Origin: Bacteroidaceae bacterium
GTDB taxonomy: Bacteria; Bacteroidota; Bacteroidia; Bacteroidales; Bacteroidaceae
Assembly: GCA_016302965.1 (NCBI GenBank)
Contig: JAEDMP010000008.1
Location: forward strand, 1-45,842
Reading direction: 5' to 3'
DNA length: 45,842 nucleotides
Made by a program: the position numbers and the translations under genes. Positions 17,568-25,682 of the stretch are shown piece by piece. Position 1 is the first letter of the stretch. Each line of letters starts with the position of its first letter. Under the pieces are notes generated by a model. That model saw only the letters and a list, made by a program, of their open reading frames with translations, had not been told where the DNA came from and did no database searches.

Positions 17568-18695
17568 TTACTTGTCGGTACCGAGCAGTTTGTAGTATTC
17601 GGCAGCACCCAGCAGGAAGCAGCCGATGCCATAGTCCTCGAAGTCGGGCACCTTGGTATAGGTGACAGGCTGTCCGGCCGAGGGGTCTTTGCCCGTTCCC
17701 TGCACCCATCCGAGGAATCCGTCGGCATGCACAGCGTCTTTGGCCATGGCTGCCCAAGCCTTGTCGGCGATGGGACGGAACACCTTCTCCTTGAGATAGC
17801 CCTTCTGCAGCCCCCAGGCGATGCCGTAGAGGAAGAGGGCCGTACCCGTTGTCTCCTTGCCGCCGTAGGTAGTGGGCGATACGAGGCTCACGTTCCAGAA
17901 GCCGTCCTCGCGCTGGCACTTGGCCAGTCCGTTGCACATGGTGAGGAAGTCTTTCTTCACCTCTTTATAAATCTTGTCTTTGGGCGAGAGCTGGTTCATC
18001 ACACGTACGTAGGCGGCCAGCACCCATCCGTTACCTCTCGACCAGTAGCAGTCTTTGCCATCTTTCTCCTTGTAGGGGGGCACATAGTCGGCATCGCGCC
18101 ACCACAGTCCGTCACCCTTCTCGTTGAAGAGGCCTCCGCCGCACTCGTTGCGGCTCCAGCGGTACATCTTCATGCCATGTTCCAGGTATTTCCGGTCGCC
18201 GGTAATCTTATACATCTGTGCATAGACGGGCATGGCCATCTGGATGGCATCAATCCAGGTCCACCAGCCGATCTTGGTCTGCATCTGCTTCTGCAGGTTC
18301 TCGATGGTGGGCTTGAGCATGGCCGAGTCACCGGTCATCATGAAGCGGTCGAGATAGGTCTGCGAGCAGCACTGGTCGTCGGCGTCGCAGGTGGAGGTGC
18401 CGTTGCGGGGAGTCCACTTGTGGAAGTTGGCCCAACGGTCGGTATAGTCGATATAGGCCGGGTTCTTGTCAATCTCATAGAGGGCCATCAGTCCCTCATA
18501 GTATACAGCACGGGTCCAGAGACTGCTGGGGCGAATCTTCTTGACGAAGGTTGGCTCCGTGGGGTCGGCATACTTCTTCATGAAGTAGTTGTTGACACTG
18601 CGTGCGGCATCGAGTACCGGCTGTTGTTGCGCATTCTGTGCCGACATGGGCAGTACCATGAAGGCGGATGCGAGAATACTGAGAATCTTTTTCAT
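17568..18695 (-). CDS. Glycoside hydrolase family 105, unsaturated rhamnogalacturonyl/uronyl hydrolase
   Basis: A 375-aa exported GH105 (GH88/105 clan) enzyme. Such enzymes remove the unsaturated uronic acid left at the non-reducing end of oligosaccharides by pectin or rhamnogalacturonan lyases. The start at 18695 gives a signal peptide (MKKILSILASAFMVLPMSAQ). The alpha/alpha-barrel signatures are visible: DDQCCSQTYLD, WTWIDAIQMAMPVYA with the probable catalytic Asp, GLWWRDADYVPPY and YWSRGNGWVLAAYVRV. Its product-consuming role fits the PL1 lyase encoded convergently 630 bases away. No SusC/SusD pair is present in the window, so this is not a complete polysaccharide utilisation locus. Confidence 0.92.
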   Translation of the reverse strand: MKKILSILASAFMVLPMSAQNAQQQPVLDAARSVNNYFMKKYADPTEPTFVKKIRPSSLWTRAVYYEGLMALYEIDKNPAYIDYTDRWANFHKWTPRNGTSTCDADDQCCSQTYLDRFMMTGDSAMLKPTIENLQKQMQTKIGWWTWIDAIQMAMPVYAQMYKITGDRKYLEHGMKMYRWSRNECGGGLFNEKGDGLWWRDADYVPPYKEKDGKDCYWSRGNGWVLAAYVRVMNQLSPKDKIYKEVKKDFLTMCNGLAKCQREDGFWNVSLVSPTTYGGKETTGTALFLYGIAWGLQKGYLKEKVFRPIADKAWAAMAKDAVHADGFLGWVQGTGKDPSAGQPVTYTKVPDFEDYGIGCFLLGAAEYYKLLGTDK

Positions 18696-18742
18696 AATAG
18701 TTGTAGATATGTCTTTTTATTGGCAGTTTGCCTATGATGGTG

Positions 18743-18750
18743 CAAAGATA
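18743..18750 (-). promoter_or_regulatory. -7 box for the GH105 gene
   Basis: On the minus strand TATCTTTG followed by C matches TAnnTTTGY and lies about 48 bases before the GH105 start. No TTTG is seen at the right distance upstream. Confidence 0.55.
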
Positions 18751-18817
18751 CGTAAAATCTTTTGATTATGCTTGGGATTATTGTCTTTTTTCATGATTTT
18801 TTTGACAATCCTGTGTG

Positions 18818-21286
18818 TCAGGAGGCGAAGAGCAGGCTGCCTATCTGATAGACGACGGCGGAGACCATCCATGCCAGCAGGGTGGTGTAGACGGCGGTGA
18901 AGCAGGCCCAGCGCCACGAGCCGCTCTCCTCCTTGATGGCGGCGATGGTGGCCACACAGGGGAAATAAATCAGCACGAAGGTGAGGAAACTGAAGGCCAC
19001 GAGCGGAGTGATGCCGTCGGCAGTCATCAGCTGCAGATTGTCATTGTAGAGCACACCGATGGATGAAGCCACAATCTCCTTGGCTCCTAATCCCGAGAGC
19101 AGGGCCACGTCGAGTTTCCAGTTGAATCCCTGGAGCGAGAACAGCGGCTCGATCAGTTTGCCAATCATGCCGAGATAGCTCAGTTCCTGCTGTTCGGCCA
19201 CGGCGAGCCCCTCGTGATGGGGGAAATAGCCGAGTGCCCAGACGATGATGCTGGCCACGAGGATGATGCCTCCCATCTTGCGCAGATACTGCTTACCTTT
19301 CTCCCAGGTGTGGCGCAGGATGGCCTTGCAGGTGGGGAAGCGGTAGGGCGGGAGTTCCATGACGAAGGGGGTGTCGTCGCCCTTGATGAGCCATCGGCTG
19401 AAGAGGTTGCTCATGAGGACCGCCATGAGGATGCCGATCAGGTAGAGTGAAATCAGGACCACGCTCTGCCATTGTGGGGCGAAGAAGCAGCCGATGATGA
19501 TGATATAGATGGGCAGGCGTGCCGAGCAGCTCATCATCGGCAGGATGAGCATGGTGATGAGGCGTGAGCGCCGGCTCTCGATGGTGCGGGTGGCCATGAC
19601 GGCAGGCACGTTGCATCCGAAGCCCATGATGAGCGGGATGAACGATTTGCCGTGCAGTCCCATCTTGTGCATGAGCTTGTCCATGATGAAGGCGGCCCGG
19701 GCCATATATCCCGAGTCTTCCATCAGCGAGATGAAGGCATAGAGGATGAGAATCTGCGGCAGGAAGACGATGACCGCTCCCACACCGCCGAGGATGCCGT
19801 CGACGAGCATGTCGCGCAGGGGTCCTTCGGGTAGCAGGCGGGTGGCCAGTCCGCCCAGCGCTTCCACGCCCGCCTCTATCCAGTCCATGGGATATTGGCC
19901 TAAAGAGAAGGTGCACTGGAACATCGCGAAGAGCAGCAGGAAGAAGATGGGGAAGCCCACATAGCGGTTGGTGATGACGGCATCGATGAGGTGGGTCACC
20001 TGATAGGTATCTTGTTTCTCTCCCCTTCGGAATCCGGCCTCGTGCAGGGCACCGTGTATGAGTCCGTATTTGGCATCCATGATGGCGGTTTCCGAGTCTT
20101 CGTTGGTCTCCTCCTTGATGCGTTTCGACTCGTTGTCGCGGATGCGCTTGATGGTGTCGCCGTTGGGCAGCATGGCCACCACCTGTTCCGTCTCCTTGTC
20201 GTGCTCCAGCAGTTTGATGGAGAGGTATCGGGTGGAGTATTTGTGGCGGATTTGCTCGTCGTTCTGCAACTCCTTTTTGACGGCCTCGATACCGCGTTCG
20301 ATGGAGGAGCCGTGGTTGAGGTGGATATGCCGGCATACGCTGTTGTTGGGCCGGTTGCCGTGGGCGAAGTCCTCGCCGTGGTTGCCGCCGTGTTTGCGCT
20401 CATAGTTCTTGTGCCAGTTCTGGATTTCGGCCGCCACTTCGGGGTTGATGTTTCCCTTCTTGTCGATGAAGTCCATGCCCTCATAGAGGTTGATGATGAT
20501 ATGGAAGAGCAGGTCGACCCCCATGCCCGACTTGAATGAGGTGGGAATCATGGGCACGCCGAAGAGTTGTGCCAGTTTGTGGTGGTCTAGCTGGTCGCCC
20601 CTGGCCTGCATCTCGTCATACATGTTGAGTGCGCACACCATGCGCAGGTTCATGTCCACGAGCTGGGTGGTGAGATAGAGGTTGCGTTCCAGGTTGCTGG
20701 CATCGATGACATTGATGACCACGTCGGGTGTCTTGTCGATGAGTTGTCTTCTCACATAGAGTTCTTCGGGGCTGTAGGCCGAGAGCGAGTAGGTGCCGGG
20801 CAGGTCGACCAGGTGGAAGTGGTAGCCCTCGTAGTCGGCATAGCCGTCCTTGGCGTCGACGGTCACTCCCGAGTAGTTGCCCACATGCTCATGGGCGCCT
20901 GAGGCGAAGTTGAAGAGCGAGGTCTTGCCGCAGTTGGGGTTGCCCACGAGTGCCACATTGATGGTTCTTCGCTTGTTGAGGGCAATCTTTCTCAGTTCCT
21001 GGTATTCAATCTCTTTGACAATCTGTTGCTGCCCGTTGTCGGTCTGCAGTTGCCGGGCCTCCTCCTTCGAGATGATTTCAATCTGTTCGGCCTCGGCTCT
21101 TCTGAGCGACACCTCGTAGCCCATGAGCTGGTATTTCACGGGGTCCTGCAGGGGTGCGGAGAGCAGGGCTTCAATCTCTTTTCCCTTGATGAATCCCATC
21201 TCCACGATTCTTTTTCTGAAGCCGCCGTGTCCCAGCACCTTCACGATGACTCCCTTCTCTCCTGTATGTAGTTCAGACAATTTCAT
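18818..21286 (-). CDS. feoB: Ferrous iron transporter, FeoA-FeoB fusion
   Basis: An 822-aa fusion of FeoA and FeoB that imports Fe2+ through the inner membrane. Residues 1-75 (MKLSELHTGEKGVIVKVLGH onward) are the FeoA SH3-like domain. The FeoB G domain starts near residue 100 with G1 GNPNCGKTSLFN, G3 DLPGTYSLSAYSPEE and G4 NMYDE. A histidine-rich stretch (KHGGNHGEDFAHG, then RHIHLNHG) sits between the G domain and the membrane part. Gate and membrane segments follow from about residue 440. The start at 21286 is chosen because it begins the FeoA domain and lies about 27 bases after the predicted transcription start; the upstream in-frame extension crosses the promoter. FeoAB fusions are usual in Bacteroidetes. 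Confidence 0.95.
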   Translation of the reverse strand: MKLSELHTGEKGVIVKVLGHGGFRKRIVEMGFIKGKEIEALLSAPLQDPVKYQLMGYEVSLRRAEAEQIEIISKEEARQLQTDNGQQQIVKEIEYQELRKIALNKRRTINVALVGNPNCGKTSLFNFASGAHEHVGNYSGVTVDAKDGYADYEGYHFHLVDLPGTYSLSAYSPEELYVRRQLIDKTPDVVINVIDASNLERNLYLTTQLVDMNLRMVCALNMYDEMQARGDQLDHHKLAQLFGVPMIPTSFKSGMGVDLLFHIIINLYEGMDFIDKKGNINPEVAAEIQNWHKNYERKHGGNHGEDFAHGNRPNNSVCRHIHLNHGSSIERGIEAVKKELQNDEQIRHKYSTRYLSIKLLEHDKETEQVVAMLPNGDTIKRIRDNESKRIKEETNEDSETAIMDAKYGLIHGALHEAGFRRGEKQDTYQVTHLIDAVITNRYVGFPIFFLLLFAMFQCTFSLGQYPMDWIEAGVEALGGLATRLLPEGPLRDMLVDGILGGVGAVIVFLPQILILYAFISLMEDSGYMARAAFIMDKLMHKMGLHGKSFIPLIMGFGCNVPAVMATRTIESRRSRLITMLILPMMSCSARLPIYIIIIGCFFAPQWQSVVLISLYLIGILMAVLMSNLFSRWLIKGDDTPFVMELPPYRFPTCKAILRHTWEKGKQYLRKMGGIILVASIIVWALGYFPHHEGLAVAEQQELSYLGMIGKLIEPLFSLQGFNWKLDVALLSGLGAKEIVASSIGVLYNDNLQLMTADGITPLVAFSFLTFVLIYFPCVATIAAIKEESGSWRWACFTAVYTTLLAWMVSAVVYQIGSLLFAS

Positions 21287-21318
21287 GTTCTTTCTTCTTT
21301 TTTCTTCTGTTTTGATGT

Positions 21319-21352
21319 GCAAAAATAGAAAAAAAAGACGAGAATGGGCAAA
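21319..21352 (-). promoter_or_regulatory. Bacteroidetes-type promoter for feoAB
   Basis: On the minus strand TTTG (21352-21349), a 21-base spacer and TATTTTTGC (21327-21319) match the -33 and -7 elements. Transcription would begin near 21313, 27 bases before the chosen ATG. I do not see a convincing Fur site. Confidence 0.65.
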
Positions 21353-21369
21353 AAAAGGAAAAATAGTTA

Positions 21370-21378
21370 TACCTTTGC
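21370..21378 (+). promoter_or_regulatory. -7 box for truA
   Basis: TACCTTTGC matches TAnnTTTGY exactly and lies 41 bases before the truA ATG. It is divergent from the feoAB promoter, with the two -7 boxes only about 42 bases apart. No good TTTG at -33. Confidence 0.55.
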
Positions 21379-21419
21379 CGCTTGAAATCATCAAAAATAA
21401 GGATTCACAGTTTTTTCAC

Positions 21420-22163
21420 ATGCGTTATTTCATCACGTTCAGTTATGACGGAACCCGTTTTCACGGATGGCAGATCCAGCCCAACGGCATCTCGGTTCAG
21501 GAGGTGTTGGAGGTGTCGCTGACGAAGATTCTGCGTGCCGGCCCTATCACCGTGGTGGGGGCGGGACGTACGGATGCGGGGGTTCATGCGCGAGAGATGG
21601 TGGCCCATTTCGACTGGCCGGATGAGGCTGGTGTGCTCGATGGGCCGCAGTTGGTCTACCGGATCAACCGGCTCCTGCCCCGCGATGTGTCGGTGAGCCG
21701 GGTGGAGCAGGTCTCGCCCGACCTTCACGCCCGTTTCTCGGCCACCCGCCGCACCTATCATTATTATATCCATATGGCCAAGGACCCCTTCCTGCGCCAT
21801 TACTCTTTGGAGTTGCATTATGCGCTAGACTTCGAACTGATGAACCAGGCGGCCGCCCTGCTGTTCGATTACGAAGACTTCGGCAGTTTCTGCAAGAGCC
21901 ATTCCGATGCGAAGACCACCCTGTGCAAGATTTACGCCGCCCGTTGGCACCAGTTGTCGCCCACGAGCTGGTATTTTGAGATTGCTGCCAACCGCTTTCT
22001 GCGCAATATGGTGCGCGCGGTGGTGGGCACGCTCATCGAGGTGGGTCGCCACCGCATGACGCTCAGCCAGTTTCGTGACGTGATAGAGCGGGGCAGTCGC
22101 ACGGCGGCAGGCGAGTCGATGCCGGGTCATGCCCTGTTCCTGGAGCGTGTGGAATATTCCTGA
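21420..22163 (+). CDS. truA: tRNA pseudouridine(38-40) synthase
   Basis: TruA (247 aa) converts uridines 38-40 of the tRNA anticodon arm to pseudouridine. It opens MRYFITFSYDGTRFHGWQIQ, has the catalytic motif GAGRTDAGVHA near residue 50 with the nucleophilic Asp, the RTYHYYIH strand, and the conserved ANRFLRNMVRAVVGTL near the C-terminus. The ATG at 21420 is chosen because it matches family N-termini and lies just after the -7 box; the frame extends upstream to 21123, but that extension overlaps feoAB. The DMT transporter gene follows 87 bases later on the same strand. Confidence 0.96.
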   Translation: MRYFITFSYDGTRFHGWQIQPNGISVQEVLEVSLTKILRAGPITVVGAGRTDAGVHAREMVAHFDWPDEAGVLDGPQLVYRINRLLPRDVSVSRVEQVSPDLHARFSATRRTYHYYIHMAKDPFLRHYSLELHYALDFELMNQAAALLFDYEDFGSFCKSHSDAKTTLCKIYAARWHQLSPTSWYFEIAANRFLRNMVRAVVGTLIEVGRHRMTLSQFRDVIERGSRTAAGESMPGHALFLERVEYS

Positions 22164-22250
22164 ACAAACGCCGTGACGGTCTGTGGAATAAAGGTTGAAG
22201 AGATTGAAAATCAAACAGATAACAAATTGACAAGCAATAGTTGACAGAAC

Positions 22251-23168
22251 ATGTGGTTAGTATTGGCATTTATGAGTGCAGCCCTTTTGGGCATTTATGA
22301 TTCGTTCAAGAAGAAGTCGCTGAAAGACAATGCGGTTATTCCCGTGCTGTTTCTCAACACCCTCTTCTCCTCGCTGATTTTTCTTCCGTGCATCGTGCTG
22401 AGTGCCACGGGCGACAGTTTGGAGGGCACCCCCTTCCTCACCGCTTCGGGCGGCTGGGAGGAGCACCGTTACATCCTGCTCAAGAGTGTCATCGTGCTGA
22501 GCAGCTGGGTATTGGGCTATTTCGGCATGAAACATCTGCCGCTCACCATTGTCGGCCCCATCAATGCCACGCGCCCGGTGATGGTGCTGGTGGGAGCCTT
22601 CCTCGTGTTTGGCGAGCGGCTCAACCTCTGGCAGTGGGCCGGTGTGCTGCTGGCCGTGGCGAGTTTCTTCCTGCTAAGCAGGAGTGGCAAGAAAGAGGGC
22701 ATCGATTTCCGTCGCGACCACTGGATATGGATGATTGTGGGTTCGGCGGCCATGGGAGCCGTGAGCGGCCTCTACGACAAATACCTGATGGCATCGCCTG
22801 CCGATGGCGGTGTGGGGCTCGACCGCATGATGGTGCAGAGCTGGTATACCATCTACCAGTGCGGGATGATGGGAGTGATGCTCCTATTGCTCTGGTGGCC
22901 CCATCGTGGCAAGACCACACCCTTCCGTTGGGACTGGGGCATCCTGGGTGTGAGCCTCTTTCTGAGCACTGCCGACTTTGTCTATTTCTATTCCTTGAGT
23001 CTGCCGGGAGCGATGATCAGCATCGTCTCGATGATTCGCCGGGGCAGCGTGGTGGTGAGTTTCCTCTGTGGTGCCGCCTTCTTCCATGAGAAGAACCTCA
23101 AGTCGAAGGTGGTTGACCTGATACTCGTCCTTCTCGGAATGGTATGCCTTTATATCGGTAGCCGCTGA
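22251..23168 (+). CDS. DMT-superfamily (EamA-like) transporter
   Basis: A 305-aa inner-membrane protein with about ten hydrophobic segments, arranged as two repeats of five as in EamA/DMT transporters. It starts MWLVLAFMSAALLGIYDSFKK; the end of the first half shows the typical LTIVGPINATRPVMVLVGAFLVFGER pattern in shortened form (GPINATRPV, then FGERL), and the second half repeats it around SLPGAMISIVSMIRRGSVVV and HEKNL. Substrate unknown; relatives export metabolites or amino acids. It follows truA and ends at a bidirectional hairpin shared with glk. Confidence 0.85.
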   Translation: MWLVLAFMSAALLGIYDSFKKKSLKDNAVIPVLFLNTLFSSLIFLPCIVLSATGDSLEGTPFLTASGGWEEHRYILLKSVIVLSSWVLGYFGMKHLPLTIVGPINATRPVMVLVGAFLVFGERLNLWQWAGVLLAVASFFLLSRSGKKEGIDFRRDHWIWMIVGSAAMGAVSGLYDKYLMASPADGGVGLDRMMVQSWYTIYQCGMMGVMLLLLWWPHRGKTTPFRWDWGILGVSLFLSTADFVYFYSLSLPGAMISIVSMIRRGSVVVSFLCGAAFFHEKNLKSKVVDLILVLLGMVCLYIGSR

Positions 23169-23174
23169 ATAGCT

Positions 23175-23211
23175 GAAGGGGTGAACGGGATTTGTCTCCG
23201 TTCACCCCTTC
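23175..23211. terminator. Bidirectional hairpin terminator between transporter and glk
   Basis: GAAGGGGTGAACGG (23175-23188) pairs perfectly with CCGTTCACCCCTTC (23198-23211) across a 9-base loop. It lies 7 bases after the transporter stop and between two convergent genes. The following T-run is weak, so efficiency is uncertain. Confidence 0.75.
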
Positions 23212-23262
23212 CGTGTTTAAGAAGTGGCTCTTGTCTCGAGCTGAAAAAGCAATGCCCTGGTC

Positions 23263-24240
23263 TTATCGGATGTCCCAACCCAGGGCGCTGGCACCGAGCA
23301 CGGCGGCTGATGAGCCTTCGAGCGAGCTCACGAGGAACTGGGCCTTTTCCTTGAAGATGTTGAGCACATGGGCATCGTAGGCATCGCGGATGGGCTTCAT
23401 GATGAGTTCGCCGGCCTTGGTCAGACCACCGAAGAACACGAAGGCCTCGGGACTGCTGAAGGTGGCGAAGTCGGCGCAGGCCTCACCCAGCATCTTGCCC
23501 GTGAACTGGAAGATCTCGTTGGCAATCTCGTCGCCCTTGCCGGCAGCGATGCTCACGTCGAGCGAGGTGATGGCCTCGGGGTCGAGGTCGCGCAGCAGGG
23601 AGGGTTTCTCGCTGTTGGCCAGCATCTCGCGTGCGGTACGGGCCACACCCGTAGCCGAGCAGTAAGCCTCGAGACATCCCGTGCGTCCGCATCCGCAGGT
23701 GCGTCCACCCTCGCGGACCATGGTCACGTGTCCCAGCTCTCCGGCAAAGCCGTCGCTTCCATATACCAGCTGTCCGTTGACCACCACGCCGGAGCCGACA
23801 CCCGTTCCGAGTGTAATCATGATGAAGTTCTTCATGCCGCGGGCCACGCCGTAGGTCATCTCGCCGATGGCGGCCGCATTGGCGTCATTGGTCATGGCCA
23901 CGGGTATGCCGAGTGCCTTGCTGAACAGGTCGGCTAAGGGCACGATGCCCTTGCCCCACACGATGTTGGGAGCCTGCTCGATGGTGCCGCGGTAGTAGTT
24001 GGCATTGGGAGCGCCGATACCCATGGCCTTGATGGTCTCAAGGCCGCCCACCTGGTCGATGATGACCTGCAGGGCCTCCACCGATGCAGCCACATAATCC
24101 TCTACGGTTTCATATCCCTGGGTTTTGATGGCCGTCGTGGCCTTGATGTCGCCGCGGGCGTCGACGATACCGAATACGGAGTTGGTTCCTCCTAAGTCCA
24201 AACCGATGACGTATGGTTTGATAAGGGTCTGTGTAGACAT
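23263..24240 (-). CDS. glk: ROK-family glucokinase
   Basis: A 325-aa ROK-type sugar kinase, most likely phosphorylating glucose with ATP. The phosphate-binding loop is GLDLGGTNSVFGIVDARG near residue 13; the sugar and catalytic region contains TNDANAAAIGE near 120; ITLGTGVGSGVVV follows; and the ROK zinc signature appears as ELGHVTM then CGCGRTGCLEAYCS. Motif content fits glucokinase better than ROK repressors because there is no N-terminal DNA-binding domain. A clear promoter lies 68 bases upstream. With pgi and pfp it completes entry of glucose into glycolysis. N-acetyl sugars as substrate cannot be excluded. Confidence 0.9.
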   Translation of the reverse strand: MSTQTLIKPYVIGLDLGGTNSVFGIVDARGDIKATTAIKTQGYETVEDYVAASVEALQVIIDQVGGLETIKAMGIGAPNANYYRGTIEQAPNIVWGKGIVPLADLFSKALGIPVAMTNDANAAAIGEMTYGVARGMKNFIMITLGTGVGSGVVVNGQLVYGSDGFAGELGHVTMVREGGRTCGCGRTGCLEAYCSATGVARTAREMLANSEKPSLLRDLDPEAITSLDVSIAAGKGDEIANEIFQFTGKMLGEACADFATFSSPEAFVFFGGLTKAGELIMKPIRDAYDAHVLNIFKEKAQFLVSSLEGSSAAVLGASALGWDIR

Positions 24241-24306
24241 AAGAAATTAGGTATTATGATAGTAAAAAAGTTCGGTTATAGAAGGCGATAATCGCCATTC
24301 TTGGGT

Positions 24307-24338
24307 ACAAAGTTAAAAAAAAAGCCGGATGAAACAAA
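24307..24338 (-). promoter_or_regulatory. Bacteroidetes-type promoter for glk
   Basis: On the minus strand TTTG (24338-24335), a 19-base spacer and TAACTTTGT (24315-24307) fit the consensus exactly, giving a start near 24301 and a leader of about 60 bases. It is one of the best matches in the window. Confidence 0.75.
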
Positions 24339-24378
24339 GATTTAAGTCCAAAAACTTGTATAATTCGTATAAAATTAG

Positions 24379-24387
24379 CAATTTTGC
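24379..24387 (+). promoter_or_regulatory. Possible -7 box for the LysE-type exporter
   Basis: CAATTTTGC differs from TAnnTTTGY at the first base. TTG (24356-24358) precedes it by 20 bases. If used, transcription would begin within a few bases of the ATG at 24395, giving an almost leaderless message. Confidence 0.35.
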
Positions 24388-24394
24388 ATCCGTT

Positions 24395-25060
24395 ATGCCA
24401 TTTCCTATCCATATCAACATACTCGATTTCATCTTCAAGGGGATGCTCATCGGTATCATTGCATCGGCTCCGATGGGTCCGGTGGGCGTGCTTTGTGTGC
24501 AGCGCACGCTGAACAAGGGCCGTTGGTACGGGTTCGTCACAGGAGTGGGTGCTGCCTTGAGCGACATTGTCTATGCGGGCATTGCAGGCTACGGCATGAG
24601 CTATGTGATGGATTTTGTCAACAACCAGCAATACCGGTGGTGGCTGCAGTTGGCGGGCAGTCTGATGCTGCTCGGTTTCGGAGTCTACACCTATCGCAGC
24701 GACCCCACGAAGAATATGCACCAGTCAGGCAATGCCAAGGGCACGATGACCCACAATGCCGTCACCGCCTTCCTGGTCACCTTCTCCAATCCCCTCATCA
24801 TCTTCCTCTTTCTGGCCACCTACGCCCAGTTTGCGTTTGTCCTTCCCGACCATCCCTTCGAGATGTTCGTGGGATTCTTGAGCATTGTGGCGGGAGCCCT
24901 GCTCTGGTGGTTCGGCCTCACGTGGCTGGTCGACAAGATACGTGGAAAGTTTGACGCCAACGGCATCAGACTCATCAACCAGGTGATTGGTGCCGTGGTG
25001 ATTATCACGTCGGTGATTATCTTCTTCGGCATGATGACCAATCTCTTCCGCTTCTTCTGA
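24395..25060 (+). CDS. LysE-family translocator
   Basis: A 221-aa inner-membrane protein of the LysE/RhtB exporter group, which exports amino acids. The N-terminal signature IIASAPMGPVGVLCVQRTL and the mid-protein FLVTFSNPLIIFLFLATYA match the family; about six hydrophobic segments are visible. The ATG at 24395 fits the family N-terminus and lies after the candidate promoter; an in-frame ATG at 24329 precedes the promoter box and is unlikely. It leads a long plus-strand series (DUF4924, rfbD, prfC and beyond). Substrate unknown. Confidence 0.88.
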   Translation: MPFPIHINILDFIFKGMLIGIIASAPMGPVGVLCVQRTLNKGRWYGFVTGVGAALSDIVYAGIAGYGMSYVMDFVNNQQYRWWLQLAGSLMLLGFGVYTYRSDPTKNMHQSGNAKGTMTHNAVTAFLVTFSNPLIIFLFLATYAQFAFVLPDHPFEMFVGFLSIVAGALLWWFGLTWLVDKIRGKFDANGIRLINQVIGAVVIITSVIIFFGMMTNLFRFF

Positions 25061-25099
25061 AGCCCCTTCTAACAGCTATTCAACGATAACAGGAACAAG

Positions 25100-25645
25100 A
25101 TGTTTATCTCTCAACAGTTAAGACAAGAAAACATAGCCGAATACCTGCTCTATATGTGGCAGGTGGAGGACACCATCCGCGCCTTCGGCTGCTCGCTGTC
25201 CCGCATTCGCCGTGAGTATATCGACCGTTTCGCCACTTATACCGACGAACAGAAAGAGGAGCTTGCCGACTGGTATGGCAACCTCATCCGCATGATGAAC
25301 CAGGAGCAATGCCGTGAGCACGGCCATCTGCAAATCAACAAGGTGACGCTCATCCAGCTTGAAGAGCTTCACCAGCAGCTGCTCCAGAGCACCAAATACC
25401 CCTTCTACAATGCGGCCTACTACAAGGTGCTGCCCTTCATCGTGGAGCTGCGCAACCGCGGAGCCAACAAGGAGGAGCACGAGGTGGAGACCTGTCTCAA
25501 CGCCCTCTACGGGGTGATGATGCTGCGCCTGCAGAAGAAAACCATCAGCCCCAATACGGAGCATGCCGTGAAGGAGATTTCCACCCTGGTGGGTATGCTC
25601 AGCGACTATTACAAGAAGGACAAGGAATGTCCGCTGGAATTTTGA
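25100..25645 (+). CDS. DUF4924 family protein
   Basis: A 181-aa cytoplasmic, mainly helical protein. The N-terminal stretch QENIAEYLLYMWQVEDTIRA is characteristic of DUF4924, a family nearly confined to Bacteroidetes and without known function. There is no signal peptide or membrane segment. It sits 39 bases after the LysE-type gene and 37 bases before rfbD on the same strand; a DUF4924-rfbD-prfC order is common in Bacteroidales, which suggests a housekeeping operon rather than a specialised system. Confidence 0.88.
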   Translation: MFISQQLRQENIAEYLLYMWQVEDTIRAFGCSLSRIRREYIDRFATYTDEQKEELADWYGNLIRMMNQEQCREHGHLQINKVTLIQLEELHQQLLQSTKYPFYNAAYYKVLPFIVELRNRGANKEEHEVETCLNALYGVMMLRLQKKTISPNTEHAVKEISTLVGMLSDYYKKDKECPLEF

Positions 25646-25682
25646 TTGAACGCTTTTTACATCTCATTATTTTTTTTCCGTC

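Noticed and set aside
18771..18812. Inverted repeat GATTGTC/GACAAT flanking A/T-rich sequence after feoAB
   Set aside because: Arms are only six to seven bases with a loop of about 18 bases and there is no T-run at the right place, so it is not a convincing terminator.
21287..21394. N-terminal extension of FeoAB
   Set aside because: The extension crosses the predicted feoAB promoter and precedes the FeoA domain start.
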